A DNA stretch of 60,861 nucleotides, taken from IMG/VR virus record IMGVR_UViG_3300029787_000017, positions 1-60,861 of that record. The stretch is one strand, 5' to 3'. The position numbers and the translations under genes are program-made. The notes under the pieces are model-generated. The model did no database searches, was not told the DNA's origin, and saw nothing but the letters and a program-made list of their open reading frames with translations. How positions within the stretch are numbered: the first letter of the stretch is position 1; every line of letters starts with the position of its first letter. This document shows positions 23,596 through 32,906 of this stretch, piece after piece. The DNA comes from a virus.

Positions 23596-23677
23596 GAATA
23601 AAATCTCCTATAGATTCATAACTATCTACGATACGGGCAGATACTTTATGATTTTTTTTTAAAAATGTAGTCGTTTC

Positions 23678-25120
23678 TTACTTATTAAAGGTTCTTCTTT
23701 TTGGCATCCTCTTCTTCTTTGGATTACCCTGGGTTTCAGAAGAAGAAGAAGAAGCGGCGTCATCTTGCTTAGATACGGACTTACCTTTTTGTTTGATAAC
23801 ACCCTTACCCCCACTACGAAGAGGTTTTCCTTTAGTTGTATTGGTATCTCTCACCCATTTACCTACCGCTTGACCTGCTTTACGCGAAAGTGAAGTTTTA
23901 TCAAATTCTCGCTGCTCTCCTTCTCGCCTTGAAACTCGTTTAGTCTTAGTGGCCTGCCTAATGCCTTCTCGGCTCTCCTTTCCTTTAGCCTGGACATCAG
24001 CCAACCTTTCGCTGCGCCTAGCTTTGCCTGCAATCTTAGCTCCTTCGGCTTCACCTTTAGCTTTAGCTACAGCCATCTTCTCTGTGTTTATACGCTCTGA
24101 ACGCTGTCTTAATGCGCGAGAAACAAAACCTTCTCTGTCTTTCTTTTCTTTATGAACAACAGTCTTATCACCGCCACCTTCAAGTTCAGCTAGGCCCTCA
24201 TTTGTACGAAGCATCTTAAAGTCTTGTGCATCAATTTTATTATTTTTGTTCTTATCTATATGTTTCTTTTGCTTAGGAGTTAGCTTCTTACCTAATCCTT
24301 CTGCAAGAGCATAGGCAATCCTATGCCAATGACCGTCAGCCTTAACAAGCTCCATAGCCTCGTTCTTAAGCATAGCTTTTAGCTGCTCGGGAGGTACTGC
24401 GACACCTAAAGCTTTATCAACTAGGTTATAATCAACGCCATTAGCCATCTCTTCACTAGATTGATCTAAACCTTTTACTACTTTCTTTTTCTTCTTAGTT
24501 TTAGCTTCATCAATCCAAGGGTTATAAGCTTCTCTCATCTTAGACTCAAGCATGGTAACAAAGTTGCTTTCTTTTTTAAGCTTACCTTGTGTTGTTTTTA
24601 CGAACTGAGACTCTCTAGACTCAGACAATCCAGGGAAAGCTCCTCTAGTGGATGGGTCGGCAACCAAATCAAATGTAACAAGATTAAAGTCTTCATTAAC
24701 AATCTTAGCTCCATCAGAGTTCTCAGAAAGAGTTCCCATTCCACGGGAAGAGATACCGATCTTAACGCCACCGTTTACTAAGGCTTGAGCAGTTAAGCCA
24801 GCAGGTGTCTTTAGGATTTCAGCCTCGCCAATCACTTCCTTGCCTTGCATGTGAAGCTTAGTAACTAAGTGAGAAGCATTAGATAGTTTAACAGTATCAT
24901 TCTGAGGGTGATCTAGCTCACCACAAAGCCTACGCTCCTCGATGAGAGGCTGCAACTTACTAATCTGTCCTTCTAGAACTTTACTAGGGTAGATTCTTCC
25001 GTTATTGTTAGCCTCTTCAGCCCTTTGAAAGGTTCCTCGAATCTTCATCTTACCGTTACTGGAACCCTCTTCAATTACTTGAAGGTTGTCCATAATAAAA
25101 ACGTCTTGTATTAATTGCAT
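23678..25120 (-). CDS. 21: Prohead protease, gp21-like, with long basic tail and EF-hand-like motif
   Basis: A 480-residue protein; the first 185 residues are a gp21-type (U9/S78-like) serine protease that matures the head. His71 lies in GELDHP, Ser124/125 in GISSRG and Asp in FDLVADPS. Residues 186-480 are an extension not found in T4: a helical part, an EF-hand or dockerin-like loop DKNKNNKIDAQDF (289-301), and a very basic tail (KKRMPKRRTF) that may be cut off during maturation. I chose the ATG at 25120, which follows the upstream stop as TAATATG and has AAAGGA before it; the frame runs to 25195 but lacks such support. Confidence 0.88.
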   Translation of the reverse strand: MQLIQDVFIMDNLQVIEEGSSNGKMKIRGTFQRAEEANNNGRIYPSKVLEGQISKLQPLIEERRLCGELDHPQNDTVKLSNASHLVTKLHMQGKEVIGEAEILKTPAGLTAQALVNGGVKIGISSRGMGTLSENSDGAKIVNEDFNLVTFDLVADPSTRGAFPGLSESRESQFVKTTQGKLKKESNFVTMLESKMREAYNPWIDEAKTKKKKKVVKGLDQSSEEMANGVDYNLVDKALGVAVPPEQLKAMLKNEAMELVKADGHWHRIAYALAEGLGKKLTPKQKKHIDKNKNNKIDAQDFKMLRTNEGLAELEGGGDKTVVHKEKKDREGFVSRALRQRSERINTEKMAVAKAKGEAEGAKIAGKARRSERLADVQAKGKESREGIRQATKTKRVSRREGEQREFDKTSLSRKAGQAVGKWVRDTNTTKGKPLRSGGKGVIKQKGKSVSKQDDAASSSSSETQGNPKKKRMPKRRTFNK

Positions 25121-25121
25121 A

Positions 25122-25556
25122 TTATTTCTTTCCTTTGTCGAGGACACCATCACTCCCACCGACACCTTTTGCTTTTCTGATGGATCTGCTTCCATAGCGT
25201 CTTGCTAATTCTTTTGAGCCCTTACCGTGCCTAAGCTCAGTTCGCGCTGCGTGTTTTTTAATACTATTCCAAGCTGAACTAGGCGTAGAGCTTCCAGGAG
25301 TAAACCCTTTTGCTATCTTACCTCTTCCGCTCTTCTTCCCCCACTTCCCTTTTGAGATGACGTATGTTCTACCAGCCCCTTTAGTTGAAAAAATCTCTCC
25401 CACCCTTCCTCCGCTCAAAGCATCCTTTATGGTGTTGTAAGTCTTAACACGACTCTTCTGAGATTTAGTTTTCTCTTTTGGCTCTTCAGCACCTTCATGC
25501 ACAAATTCCCCCTGCTTAAGCTGAGAGAGTTCGTGCAGTAAGCTACTAATCAACAT
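25122..25556 (-). CDS. Small basic prohead-region protein
   Basis: A 144-residue protein with an amphipathic N-terminus (MLISSLLHELSQLKQGEF) and a basic, glycine-rich remainder (SKGKWGKKSGRGKIAKGF, RSIRKAKGVGG). The acidic N-terminus and basic body would suit a head-core or DNA-binding internal protein. It lies 2 bp before the protease start, within the core-gene cluster, so a role in head assembly is likely. No family recognised. Confidence 0.68.
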   Translation of the reverse strand: MLISSLLHELSQLKQGEFVHEGAEEPKEKTKSQKSRVKTYNTIKDALSGGRVGEIFSTKGAGRTYVISKGKWGKKSGRGKIAKGFTPGSSTPSSAWNSIKKHAARTELRHGKGSKELARRYGSRSIRKAKGVGGSDGVLDKGKK

Positions 25557-25558
25557 TC

Positions 25559-26038
25559 TTACTTACTCATCCTAGCTCGTAAGGAGTCCTTAAGAACATC
25601 CTTGCGAGATTTCTTTTTAGGCTTTGGGTTTGAAGCGGCAGGTCCAGCAAAGTTTACACCAATAGAACCCGTTGTAGTCATTTCCGAAATCATAGACTTA
25701 ACTTCTTTTAAAAGAGATATGATAGACTCACCTTGGCTTTCTGTGAGAAGATTTGAAGACTCTACAGGCTCACCAGTTACAATGTTAGCTTCTGGCTCTG
25801 CGGCAGGAGGATCTAAATCAATTTGAGAAAGCTCATTAGAAACCCAAGGGTCTTCGGTTGACTCACCCAGGATAGATTTCATAAAACTATCAGGCACTTC
25901 TACCTGACGAATATCTTTCTGGTTTGCTTCAACTTTAGGTGTAGCTCTATCCATACGAGGAGAAACTTCTTTCCCCTCACGAATATTATCCATCTCTCCT
26001 GCGATTAAATTCGCAGCAAAATCACCGATACTCTCCAT
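25559..26038 (-). CDS. Prohead-core-region protein, unknown
   Basis: A 159-residue protein. Acidic and Pro/Ser-rich in the middle, with a helical segment SIISLLKEVKSMISEMTTTG and a basic end (KPKKKSRKDVLKDSLRARM). The start overlaps the preceding stop (TAATG). Position before the protease and scaffold suggests a prohead core component comparable in place to T4 gp67/gp68, but I see no sequence proof. Confidence 0.62.
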   Translation of the reverse strand: MESIGDFAANLIAGEMDNIREGKEVSPRMDRATPKVEANQKDIRQVEVPDSFMKSILGESTEDPWVSNELSQIDLDPPAAEPEANIVTGEPVESSNLLTESQGESIISLLKEVKSMISEMTTTGSIGVNFAGPAASNPKPKKKSRKDVLKDSLRARMSK

Positions 26039-26397
26039 TACTCTTCTTCTTCAGTGGTTCCTACTAAGAGATCTTCAAGAGCCGAATCAATAACTGCGTC
26101 AACGTCTTCGTCACCTTCATTCATTTGAGAGAGGCGATCAACAAGACCTAAGACTACATCAAGGTGCTCAAGAAGAGATTCTTCTGAGATCTCCTCGCTA
26201 AGTTCAGAAGCGCAAAGGGGGCAAGCGTGTACTGCCTCTTCAAGCTCTTCGACCTCTTCTGTTTCTTCTACTTCAACAGCCTCTTCTTCGGTTTCAACAG
26301 CCTTCTCTTCGTTCATAACGGGTGTAATACCTGCTTTTCCCCATGCGGCTGATTCTAAGAGTTGGTTGCGAAGCTCGTCTGATAAATTTGTGTTCAT
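26038..26397 (-). CDS. Strongly acidic small protein, prohead core candidate
   Basis: A 119-residue protein with a glutamate/valine-rich centre (EEAVEVEETEEVEELEEAV) followed by one CPLC motif and a helical, acidic end. It is the first gene of the head cluster after the 90-bp gap at 26398-26487. Highly acidic small proteins of the prohead core (T4 gp67) are a parallel by composition and place only. The single CxxC is unexplained. Confidence 0.62.
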   Translation of the reverse strand: MNTNLSDELRNQLLESAAWGKAGITPVMNEEKAVETEEEAVEVEETEEVEELEEAVHACPLCASELSEEISEESLLEHLDVVLGLVDRLSQMNEGDEDVDAVIDSALEDLLVGTTEEEE

Positions 26398-26487
26398 AAC
26401 ATTATTCCTTATATATTGAGATTATTATTAATCTCTACCTTTATCTAGGGATCATGCAGAAACAAGACTCTTTTATTTTATTTTTTG
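26398..26487 (-). promoter_or_regulatory. Intergenic gap with hairpin and TATATAAG box
   Basis: The 90-bp gap between the giant appendage gene and the head genes contains an A/T-rich region, a hairpin GAGATTA / TAATCTC (26418-26435) and, read leftward, AATATATAAGGAATAATGTT directly before the ATG at 26397. TATATAAG may be a promoter box and AAGGA the ribosome-binding site. No clear terminator with a T run is seen for the upstream gene. Confidence 0.4.
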
Positions 26488-29400
26488 TTAGTTGTTTCTA
26501 TTAGTCTTTGCCACTGCTACTCCCTCAGTTGCAACAGCATCAGCGGCTTGTACGTTACCAAATTTGCTAGACCAATCCTCAGTAGTTTGCGGAGGCAGCA
26601 CATACTGCCCTGTCTCTGAGGCTTTTACAGGGAAATATGTTACAGAAGGGGTAACTCCTGGTTTAATTCGTCTAATCCTAGTCTTCTTTGTGAATGTAAC
26701 ACCATCATTCTTGGTGGGAGGAATAACTTTAACATTACTTAAGACCCCATCTCGCACCCTAGGGAACAGGTAGTTTGAATTCTCTATGTATATGAGCCTA
26801 TTAAATTCAGTTATCGTCATTCGAGATAGGAGATCGAATGAATTTATCTCTGGAACTCTTACCCTGTTTTCGAACAAATCGTAATTGGATACTAGCTCTG
26901 ATATAATGTTATTGGCTAATCTAAACGAGGTAGCCACTCTAGCAGGTTGCGTTGCCCCTAAACCCTCTTTGCCAGAAGTAGCATAGCCTTCTTTGAATGC
27001 CTCATTAGTTACTACATTTATCTCTACCTTTCTCGCTTGCGTATCTTGTTCACCATAAATGTTTTTATTATTAGAAACCATACCATAGGAAACAAAGCGG
27101 TGTGAATTTGGGTCATCTTTAGTAATGTTTAAGCTGTCATAGAATGTAAGGTCTCTGCTAATCCCATCGTTATCATTAAAGTTAGAAATAGTTGACCTTG
27201 TAGGAGAGAACATGAAGTCTTGCCTGTTGGTTGGGAACAATATTATTGTAAAGGGAAGCTGTCTAGTTAGTATAGGAATTTGTTTATCGTCTTTTGCGCT
27301 GTCTAGTAGTATATCATTTTGCTTTAAAGTTAGTTCTTGATTAGCTGCTATATAATCGAACATTGGATCATCATAATACATGTAGAATGGTTTATGATTG
27401 ATTTTGTTTTTAATCCAAGCATCTAACTCTCTCCTGCCATTTTCACCCGAAGTTGCAAACAGACTATACTTAGCAGTGCTCTCAAAAACATTATCATGAA
27501 CAGTCCTAGTCGTATCTACCGAGCTAGTAACTAACTTTAGAACGTATGCGTCTTGTCTTGGAGCTTCTCCACTTAAGTTAAGAGAGGACTTAAATTCAAT
27601 TGAACTCTGCCCTGACGTTGATAAAGTAGTTACGCTCTGTGATCCTAATAGGTTCAAAGCTTGTTCTCTAGTTCTTCCACTTAAAATGAATGCATGATCT
27701 TTTTCTGACTCAAGAAGTAAGTTTTTATATCCTCCTCGAATTAATATCTTAATGTACTCTCCGTCTTGCATAGTGAAAGACCTTCCTCCAACTTGGAATT
27801 TCCCATCATCCGAGACAAAGAACTTCTTAGTTTTTCCTTTTACTAGACAAGGTAGGCCTACTTCAATATCTGTAGGAAGAGTCCTCCATAGATATGCTAA
27901 CTCTTTACGCCTACCTTGAGGCAATTTGTTAGGATCTATAGGTTTCATACTCTCTTGCATTAATCCAAAAGCGATAGTTTTGTTTACCGCAGGGTTTGAT
28001 CCTGGCATAATGTGGATAGCGTTATTCCTTCCATTATTTTTAACAAGTTCTTTTAGTTTTGATAAACTAAATTTACCTATAGTTCCTTCTAGAATCCTAA
28101 GCCTAATCATAGATAAGCTAGATGCTAAGGGGAAGGGGGCTCCTCCTAATGTTCTGAGAGAGTTAAACAGCCTAATAACTTTTGGTTGTACGATCTTCAG
28201 AAGAACCTCGTCGGTTAAACTTGCCGCAAGATTTGAATCCCAACTTTCATAAGTGTTGTTTAACCTAAACAACTGAGAGACAGCCTTAGGCACCCTTGAT
28301 CTGAACAATTTCGTATCCATGAAGGGGTCTTTGTAAGATCTAGACACATCAGGTTCAATTCTAGTTATGGCTATGGAACCATCAACAATAGCGGTAGGTC
28401 TTTTTTGCATTGCGACCCACTGTAGCATAGGGTCATTAGCGTCTAGAGTTTCTACTCCTGTTTCTTTTGATCTCTTAATATAAGTATTTGGATTTGTTAA
28501 ATCTAAAGTATCTAAATTGTTTGTAGGGTTTCGCTTACTGACACCAGCCCTAGATAAAGGTCTAGGCCCTTGAGGTCTTACATCCTTGGTTCTTACATTG
28601 TCTGCCCCAGCTACGCCTGATTTTATACCCCCAAACTCGTCAGCGTCTACAGAAGCATAGGGATTGTTGGGGTCATTATCACCTGTCTCGGTAGCAAACC
28701 CCCTGCTCATAAGCTCTCCTGCTTGTTGATTAGGTCCATTAGGAATCTCCATAGGTCCCCCTTTAAAAGAATTTGGATTAGGAGTTCCCACCTTAGGGCA
28801 ATTTGCTCTACACTCTTCTTCTGTTTTGTGGAGAGCCACTGGGCCATCCCCAACGTCAAACGACCCCTCTCTCACTTCGCTTCTACTAAATCCCTCCCGA
28901 AGACACTCATTACCGTATATGGAGCGTTTACAATACCAGCGCATATACTCACGTTCTCTAGGCTCGTCAGGTCGATCTTCAATTTCAGTTTGGTCATCAT
29001 AAGGCTCTTGTATTGGGTCATCACAATCCCCACCAACGCACTCAGCGCCATCATCTGTATCAGGTACGACAATTGTTCCTCCTGTAGGAGAACCGAATGT
29101 GCAATAAATAGTTTCTACTGTAGCATTGGGACAACAGCTTTTATTAACATTACTTTCAGTCCAATAGGTATCTTTGCAACACTCATGACGGTAATCCCCC
29201 CAACGCTCATCTTTACAACCTCCTCCTGAGTTATCCTCTTTAACTGTGCATCTAGGGTTTTCTTCACAATCATTCTTGGTATCATTGTAATCATTTTCGG
29301 GTCCCTCTGGTGCATCAGGATCCAATCCAGGGTCGTTAGTCCAAGTATACCCATACCCTGGAGAATCAACTTGTGTCCATCCTTTATCCTCGTAGTGTTG

Positions 29401-32400
29401 ATTCTGCTCTGCGTGATTACCTCCAAATGGAACATGTACTGTAAACACCGTTACACATTTTTGCCTCCAAGTTTTTAGGCTGCGGGTGCAACGAGCACCT
29501 GCTTCATTTATAAATGAACCTATACCCTCAGTGCTATGGTTACCATAAGGGTAGCACTTACATTGTTTAGTTGTCCCTCCAGCTTCTTCTGGAGGTGATG
29601 GAACGGCAGGAGGTCCTTCTGGTGTTACCACTTTAGGTTTTCCGCAAACAGCTTGACAAAGCGCAAGAGCGACAGCTAGGTTATCAGATGTATACTGGCC
29701 TCCAATAGCTGATCGACATGCGTACTCTTCTCCACCTCCTTCAACGCTCACTATGTCGCAGTTAAAAGAGAAAGTTTGTTGAACAGGAGGAGGTGTAACC
29801 GAAATAATTGTCGATCCTCCACTCCCAGTCTGTGGTCCTCGTGGTTTTTTGACGTACCTCCAGCTAACACACACATCAGAACAGCAATCATCTCCTGTAC
29901 AACACCCACCTCCAATTCTAGTTCCTGAAGATCCACATTGAGAGCCTGGTCTGCCTTGGCTGGTGGTGTCGCTCTTCAGATCATAGTTATCAGAGCCAAA
30001 CTCATTAGACCAACCATTAGGTCCCTCTTCATAGCTATTCATGTCATCAGCAAAACTTGGATCATGAAAATTATTATCAGGATTTCCTGTCTGTCCTACA
30101 TTAATACATGTTTGATTCCAACATCTAGTGACAGTTATTTCTCTAGGACCACCTACTTCATTCACGAACTCAGGAGATAAGAAGCCTCCCATGACCCCCT
30201 CACTACCAAAATCAGTTTCAGTTGTAGGATTGCCTCTAATCCTACAACTGCATTCTACTCCGCCTGTACCTGGAGGGGTAGTAGGTAATGTAAATCGACC
30301 TCCTCCTGGAGTTGTAGGCCCTATAGGTGGTCCTTGACATTGCGAATTACACATTCCAAGAGTGGGATAAGAGTTAGGCGTAGGAGGATCTAAAATATCC
30401 CTTTCTCTAGATACGCAATTCCAACTAGGTGCCCCCATGCATTGGTAATCTATAACCGTTGAGTCTGCTCCCGTTGTTGGTGGACCAGCATCCTCTGGAC
30501 CTCTTTTACAATTTACGACACAAGCTGTTAAAGTCCTATATCCTCCAGCAGGAATATCTTGCGTTATGGGGATAGTAACTTTACTACATTCCTCATTTAC
30601 AGGTAGCCCACATGTCCAGTAACTCTTAGTTCTTGTATTTATAGTGGTTGGAATACCTGGTGTAGTAGGCCCAGGAGGGGTAGGTACTGTGGGGTCAGGT
30701 CTTATTGCACCGTTAATACAATCCAAAACGCAAGCACCGTAGGTTGCATAACTATCAGGAGCACTTCTAATGGCTGTACGATCATAAACACATCGCTTAG
30801 GCTGTCCCCCTGTTGCAGTAAGACATTTATAAGCACCTAAAAGCTCTGTAGTTCCTGGAGTCGTAGGGCCAGAAGGTCTTGTTCCTGGCGTTGTGGGTCT
30901 CGTAACGCTCCCTCCTGGAGTGGTTACAGGAGGTCTCCTATCACAGTATCGGTCACACTCTTCTTTTGTTGCCCATCCTGGGAAGTTACCAGCGGGATAC
31001 AGTTCATCAGGAAAGTTCCTTTCTACACACACGCCAACATAGCCATCAAGGGGAACTAATGAAGGCGTAGATGCTTCACTTTCGCAAACCCATCTCCGAG
31101 TGTATAGTCTGGGTTCATCAGGTTTTGACGGCACTCCTGGCCTTGTATCCTTACAAGTTTCCTCACATATTTCCTCACTAGGTGATCCTCCGTCTCCTGG
31201 AGTTCCTAATCTTTCAACGCATCTAACAGATGTGCCTAAGCCTACTTGGCCTGTGACATTTCCAGTCGAAGGTCCAGTTTGAGTTTTTTCGCAATACCAC
31301 TGGTAAGCGTAATTTACTCCTCCTGGATCTTCGTTAGGTTTGGTAGGTGTTGTGGGACCTGTAGGTCTGGTGGGGTAAGTGGGGTAAGTAGGAGGCCCCA
31401 CATCAGGTCCACAGTTTGCAACACAAGCTGTTAAAGTTCTATAAGCTCCAGGCTGATTTAAAGTACCTGTTGAATCAAAGTAGCAATTCCAATATGGCGC
31501 TGGTCTACACTTATAGACTCCAACTTTTTCATAAGTTGTAGGCCTTGTGGGTGTTGTAGGACCTGTGGGGGTTGTAGGATCTATTGGTTTTGTAGGATCT
31601 TCGCAATCTCTGTCGCAAGCAGCTTTAGTTGCGTAACCTGTGCCTACTGGAGCAATTCTCTGATTACAACTTCTTCCTAGCGGGTTTGCTCCAATACTTC
31701 CTCCAGTTGAAGGTCCTCCACCATCGGGTTCACAAAACCATCTTCGTGTATATCGAGGAGGGTCTGGAATTGAAGGGTCAGGGTCACCACAGTTTTTATC
31801 ACACTGTTCTTTACTTACATAGCGTGTCTCTCCTGGAGACACTGTGTTTGTGAAAACGCACTCTTTAGATACGGCTGCCAACCCTCCTCCTCCAGTAGTA
31901 GGGCCTGTGCTTGAATCCCTACAAACATAACCTCCGCTTCCTGGAGTTGTAGGCTTTTTAGGTTCATCAAAACACTCTCTTTCGCAAGCCTCTTTTGAGG
32001 TATATCTTCGATTGTTTGGGCCGAACTCTCCTGCACCCGCTTGAACACATCTTTTTCTAGTAGAGGGGCCTCCACCAGCTACACCACCTCCACCTGCTCC
32101 AGTAAAAGGCCCTCCTCCACCTCCCCCAGTGGTAGGTAGAGAAATCTCTTCACATTTCCAAAGGGAATAAGTGGGAGGAGTGGGGACTGTAGGAGGTTCT
32201 GTGGGAACAGTAGGGTCTCCGCAGTCTTGAGGTATCACTACTACAACGTCAGGACAGCAAGGCTCCCCTCCAGTATTCGTAGCATCGTCACAACAATTTC
32301 CACCTGCACCCGTGCAGCCTTGACCTCCTTGTCCAACAGTTCCCCCAGCCTCCAGAGCTTGCGCGGCAGCAGTCTGGAAAGCTGCGGAGTTCTCAGGTGC

Positions 32401-32901
32401 GGTTAACTCTGAAAAACATTTTTGCTTAAAAGTTAATACAATAGGAGGGCATAAGTCTACCACTCCCCCGCCATTACCGCCACCATTACCTCCACCTCCT
32501 GCAACTCCAGGAGGCCCTTGGGGTCTTCCTGCTGAGGTTGTGGTCTGCCCTCCTCGGCCAAATGAGGGACTCCCTCCTGTTGTAGGACCACCTCCTCCAC
32601 CTCCGCCACCTGCGCCACCTCCACCACCTGCGCCACCTCCGCCACCTCCACCTGTTGTAGGTCCTCCACCATCTCCACCTCCAACTATGACACATACGCA
32701 GTTCGCAGTGGGTCTAGTGGGTTCAGTGGGAGGAGAAGGTCTGGTGGGCCGAGTTCCGCAACTATCTATACAAGTAGGATCAATTACCGTAGGAGGAGAG
32801 GGATGTACTGGTCCGCAATCAATGCAATCTTCACTTATAGTTCCTGGACCTCTTCCTCCAGCGAACTCTCCGCAATTAAAACTGATTGCCTCCTTTGCCA
32901 T
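26488..32901 (-). CDS. Giant Cys-rich modular appendage protein (2137 aa)
   Basis: The largest gene here. Residues 1-240 are Gly/Pro/Thr-rich with poly-glycine (about 72-115) and many cysteines. Residues 250-855 hold nine tandem four-cysteine modules joined by PTTP-type linkers, and two more copies lie near 1048-1086 and 1324-1368 (eleven in all). Each ends in an aromatic-x-S/T-x3-C-x3-C motif such as GYATKAACDRDC. Residues about 1111-1270 form another cysteine-rich region. From about 1380 onward the protein is almost cysteine-free and looks like an ordinary globular structural region. I infer a disulfide-bonded surface appendage or fibre, as it sits between fibre and head genes. No enzymatic motif is visible. 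Confidence 0.8.
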   Translation of the reverse strand: MAKEAISFNCGEFAGGRGPGTISEDCIDCGPVHPSPPTVIDPTCIDSCGTRPTRPSPPTEPTRPTANCVCVIVGGGDGGGPTTGGGGGGGAGGGGGAGGGGGGGGPTTGGSPSFGRGGQTTTSAGRPQGPPGVAGGGGNGGGNGGGVVDLCPPIVLTFKQKCFSELTAPENSAAFQTAAAQALEAGGTVGQGGQGCTGAGGNCCDDATNTGGEPCCPDVVVVIPQDCGDPTVPTEPPTVPTPPTYSLWKCEEISLPTTGGGGGGPFTGAGGGGVAGGGPSTRKRCVQAGAGEFGPNNRRYTSKEACERECFDEPKKPTTPGSGGYVCRDSSTGPTTGGGGLAAVSKECVFTNTVSPGETRYVSKEQCDKNCGDPDPSIPDPPRYTRRWFCEPDGGGPSTGGSIGANPLGRSCNQRIAPVGTGYATKAACDRDCEDPTKPIDPTTPTGPTTPTRPTTYEKVGVYKCRPAPYWNCYFDSTGTLNQPGAYRTLTACVANCGPDVGPPTYPTYPTRPTGPTTPTKPNEDPGGVNYAYQWYCEKTQTGPSTGNVTGQVGLGTSVRCVERLGTPGDGGSPSEEICEETCKDTRPGVPSKPDEPRLYTRRWVCESEASTPSLVPLDGYVGVCVERNFPDELYPAGNFPGWATKEECDRYCDRRPPVTTPGGSVTRPTTPGTRPSGPTTPGTTELLGAYKCLTATGGQPKRCVYDRTAIRSAPDSYATYGACVLDCINGAIRPDPTVPTPPGPTTPGIPTTINTRTKSYWTCGLPVNEECSKVTIPITQDIPAGGYRTLTACVVNCKRGPEDAGPPTTGADSTVIDYQCMGAPSWNCVSRERDILDPPTPNSYPTLGMCNSQCQGPPIGPTTPGGGRFTLPTTPPGTGGVECSCRIRGNPTTETDFGSEGVMGGFLSPEFVNEVGGPREITVTRCWNQTCINVGQTGNPDNNFHDPSFADDMNSYEEGPNGWSNEFGSDNYDLKSDTTSQGRPGSQCGSSGTRIGGGCCTGDDCCSDVCVSWRYVKKPRGPQTGSGGSTIISVTPPPVQQTFSFNCDIVSVEGGGEEYACRSAIGGQYTSDNLAVALALCQAVCGKPKVVTPEGPPAVPSPPEEAGGTTKQCKCYPYGNHSTEGIGSFINEAGARCTRSLKTWRQKCVTVFTVHVPFGGNHAEQNQHYEDKGWTQVDSPGYGYTWTNDPGLDPDAPEGPENDYNDTKNDCEENPRCTVKEDNSGGGCKDERWGDYRHECCKDTYWTESNVNKSCCPNATVETIYCTFGSPTGGTIVVPDTDDGAECVGGDCDDPIQEPYDDQTEIEDRPDEPREREYMRWYCKRSIYGNECLREGFSRSEVREGSFDVGDGPVALHKTEEECRANCPKVGTPNPNSFKGGPMEIPNGPNQQAGELMSRGFATETGDNDPNNPYASVDADEFGGIKSGVAGADNVRTKDVRPQGPRPLSRAGVSKRNPTNNLDTLDLTNPNTYIKRSKETGVETLDANDPMLQWVAMQKRPTAIVDGSIAITRIEPDVSRSYKDPFMDTKLFRSRVPKAVSQLFRLNNTYESWDSNLAASLTDEVLLKIVQPKVIRLFNSLRTLGGAPFPLASSLSMIRLRILEGTIGKFSLSKLKELVKNNGRNNAIHIMPGSNPAVNKTIAFGLMQESMKPIDPNKLPQGRRKELAYLWRTLPTDIEVGLPCLVKGKTKKFFVSDDGKFQVGGRSFTMQDGEYIKILIRGGYKNLLLESEKDHAFILSGRTREQALNLLGSQSVTTLSTSGQSSIEFKSSLNLSGEAPRQDAYVLKLVTSSVDTTRTVHDNVFESTAKYSLFATSGENGRRELDAWIKNKINHKPFYMYYDDPMFDYIAANQELTLKQNDILLDSAKDDKQIPILTRQLPFTIILFPTNRQDFMFSPTRSTISNFNDNDGISRDLTFYDSLNITKDDPNSHRFVSYGMVSNNKNIYGEQDTQARKVEINVVTNEAFKEGYATSGKEGLGATQPARVATSFRLANNIISELVSNYDLFENRVRVPEINSFDLLSRMTITEFNRLIYIENSNYLFPRVRDGVLSNVKVIPPTKNDGVTFTKKTRIRRIKPGVTPSVTYFPVKASETGQYVLPPQTTEDWSSKFGNVQAADAVATEGVAVAKTNRNN
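30337..32154 (-). repeat. Nine tandem four-cysteine modules inside the giant protein
   Basis: Module cysteines, in residues: 250/285/306/310, 327/348/367/371, 390/412/429/433, 465/473/493/497, 537/561/579/583, 606/625/649/653, 693/704/724/728, 764/772/794/798 and 821/829/851/855. The last pair is always C-x3-C, the C2-C3 distance is 17-24, and C1-C2 varies from 8 to 35, mostly through GP(S/T)TG loops. Linkers are Pro/Thr-rich. This is protein-level repetition; the DNA copies have diverged. Confidence 0.85.
32557..32688 (-). repeat. Glycine-codon low-complexity tract
   Basis: About 44 codons, mostly for glycine, with alanine and GPTTGG interruptions (residues 72-115 of the giant protein). On the + strand this reads as repeats of CCTCC/CCACC/GCCACC and produces false proline-rich frames. 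Such tracts are prone to length change by slippage, so the number of repeats may vary among related phages or be affected by assembly. Confidence 0.75.
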
Positions 32902-32906
32902 TTAAC

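Noticed and set aside
28798-32154. CRISPR array
   Set aside because: The repeats are protein-coding and diverged at DNA level; no constant repeat with unique spacers is present anywhere in the window.
32540-32905. Proline-rich rightward frame opposite the giant protein
   Set aside because: It is the reverse-strand shadow of the poly-glycine tract; no ribosome-binding site or own signals.
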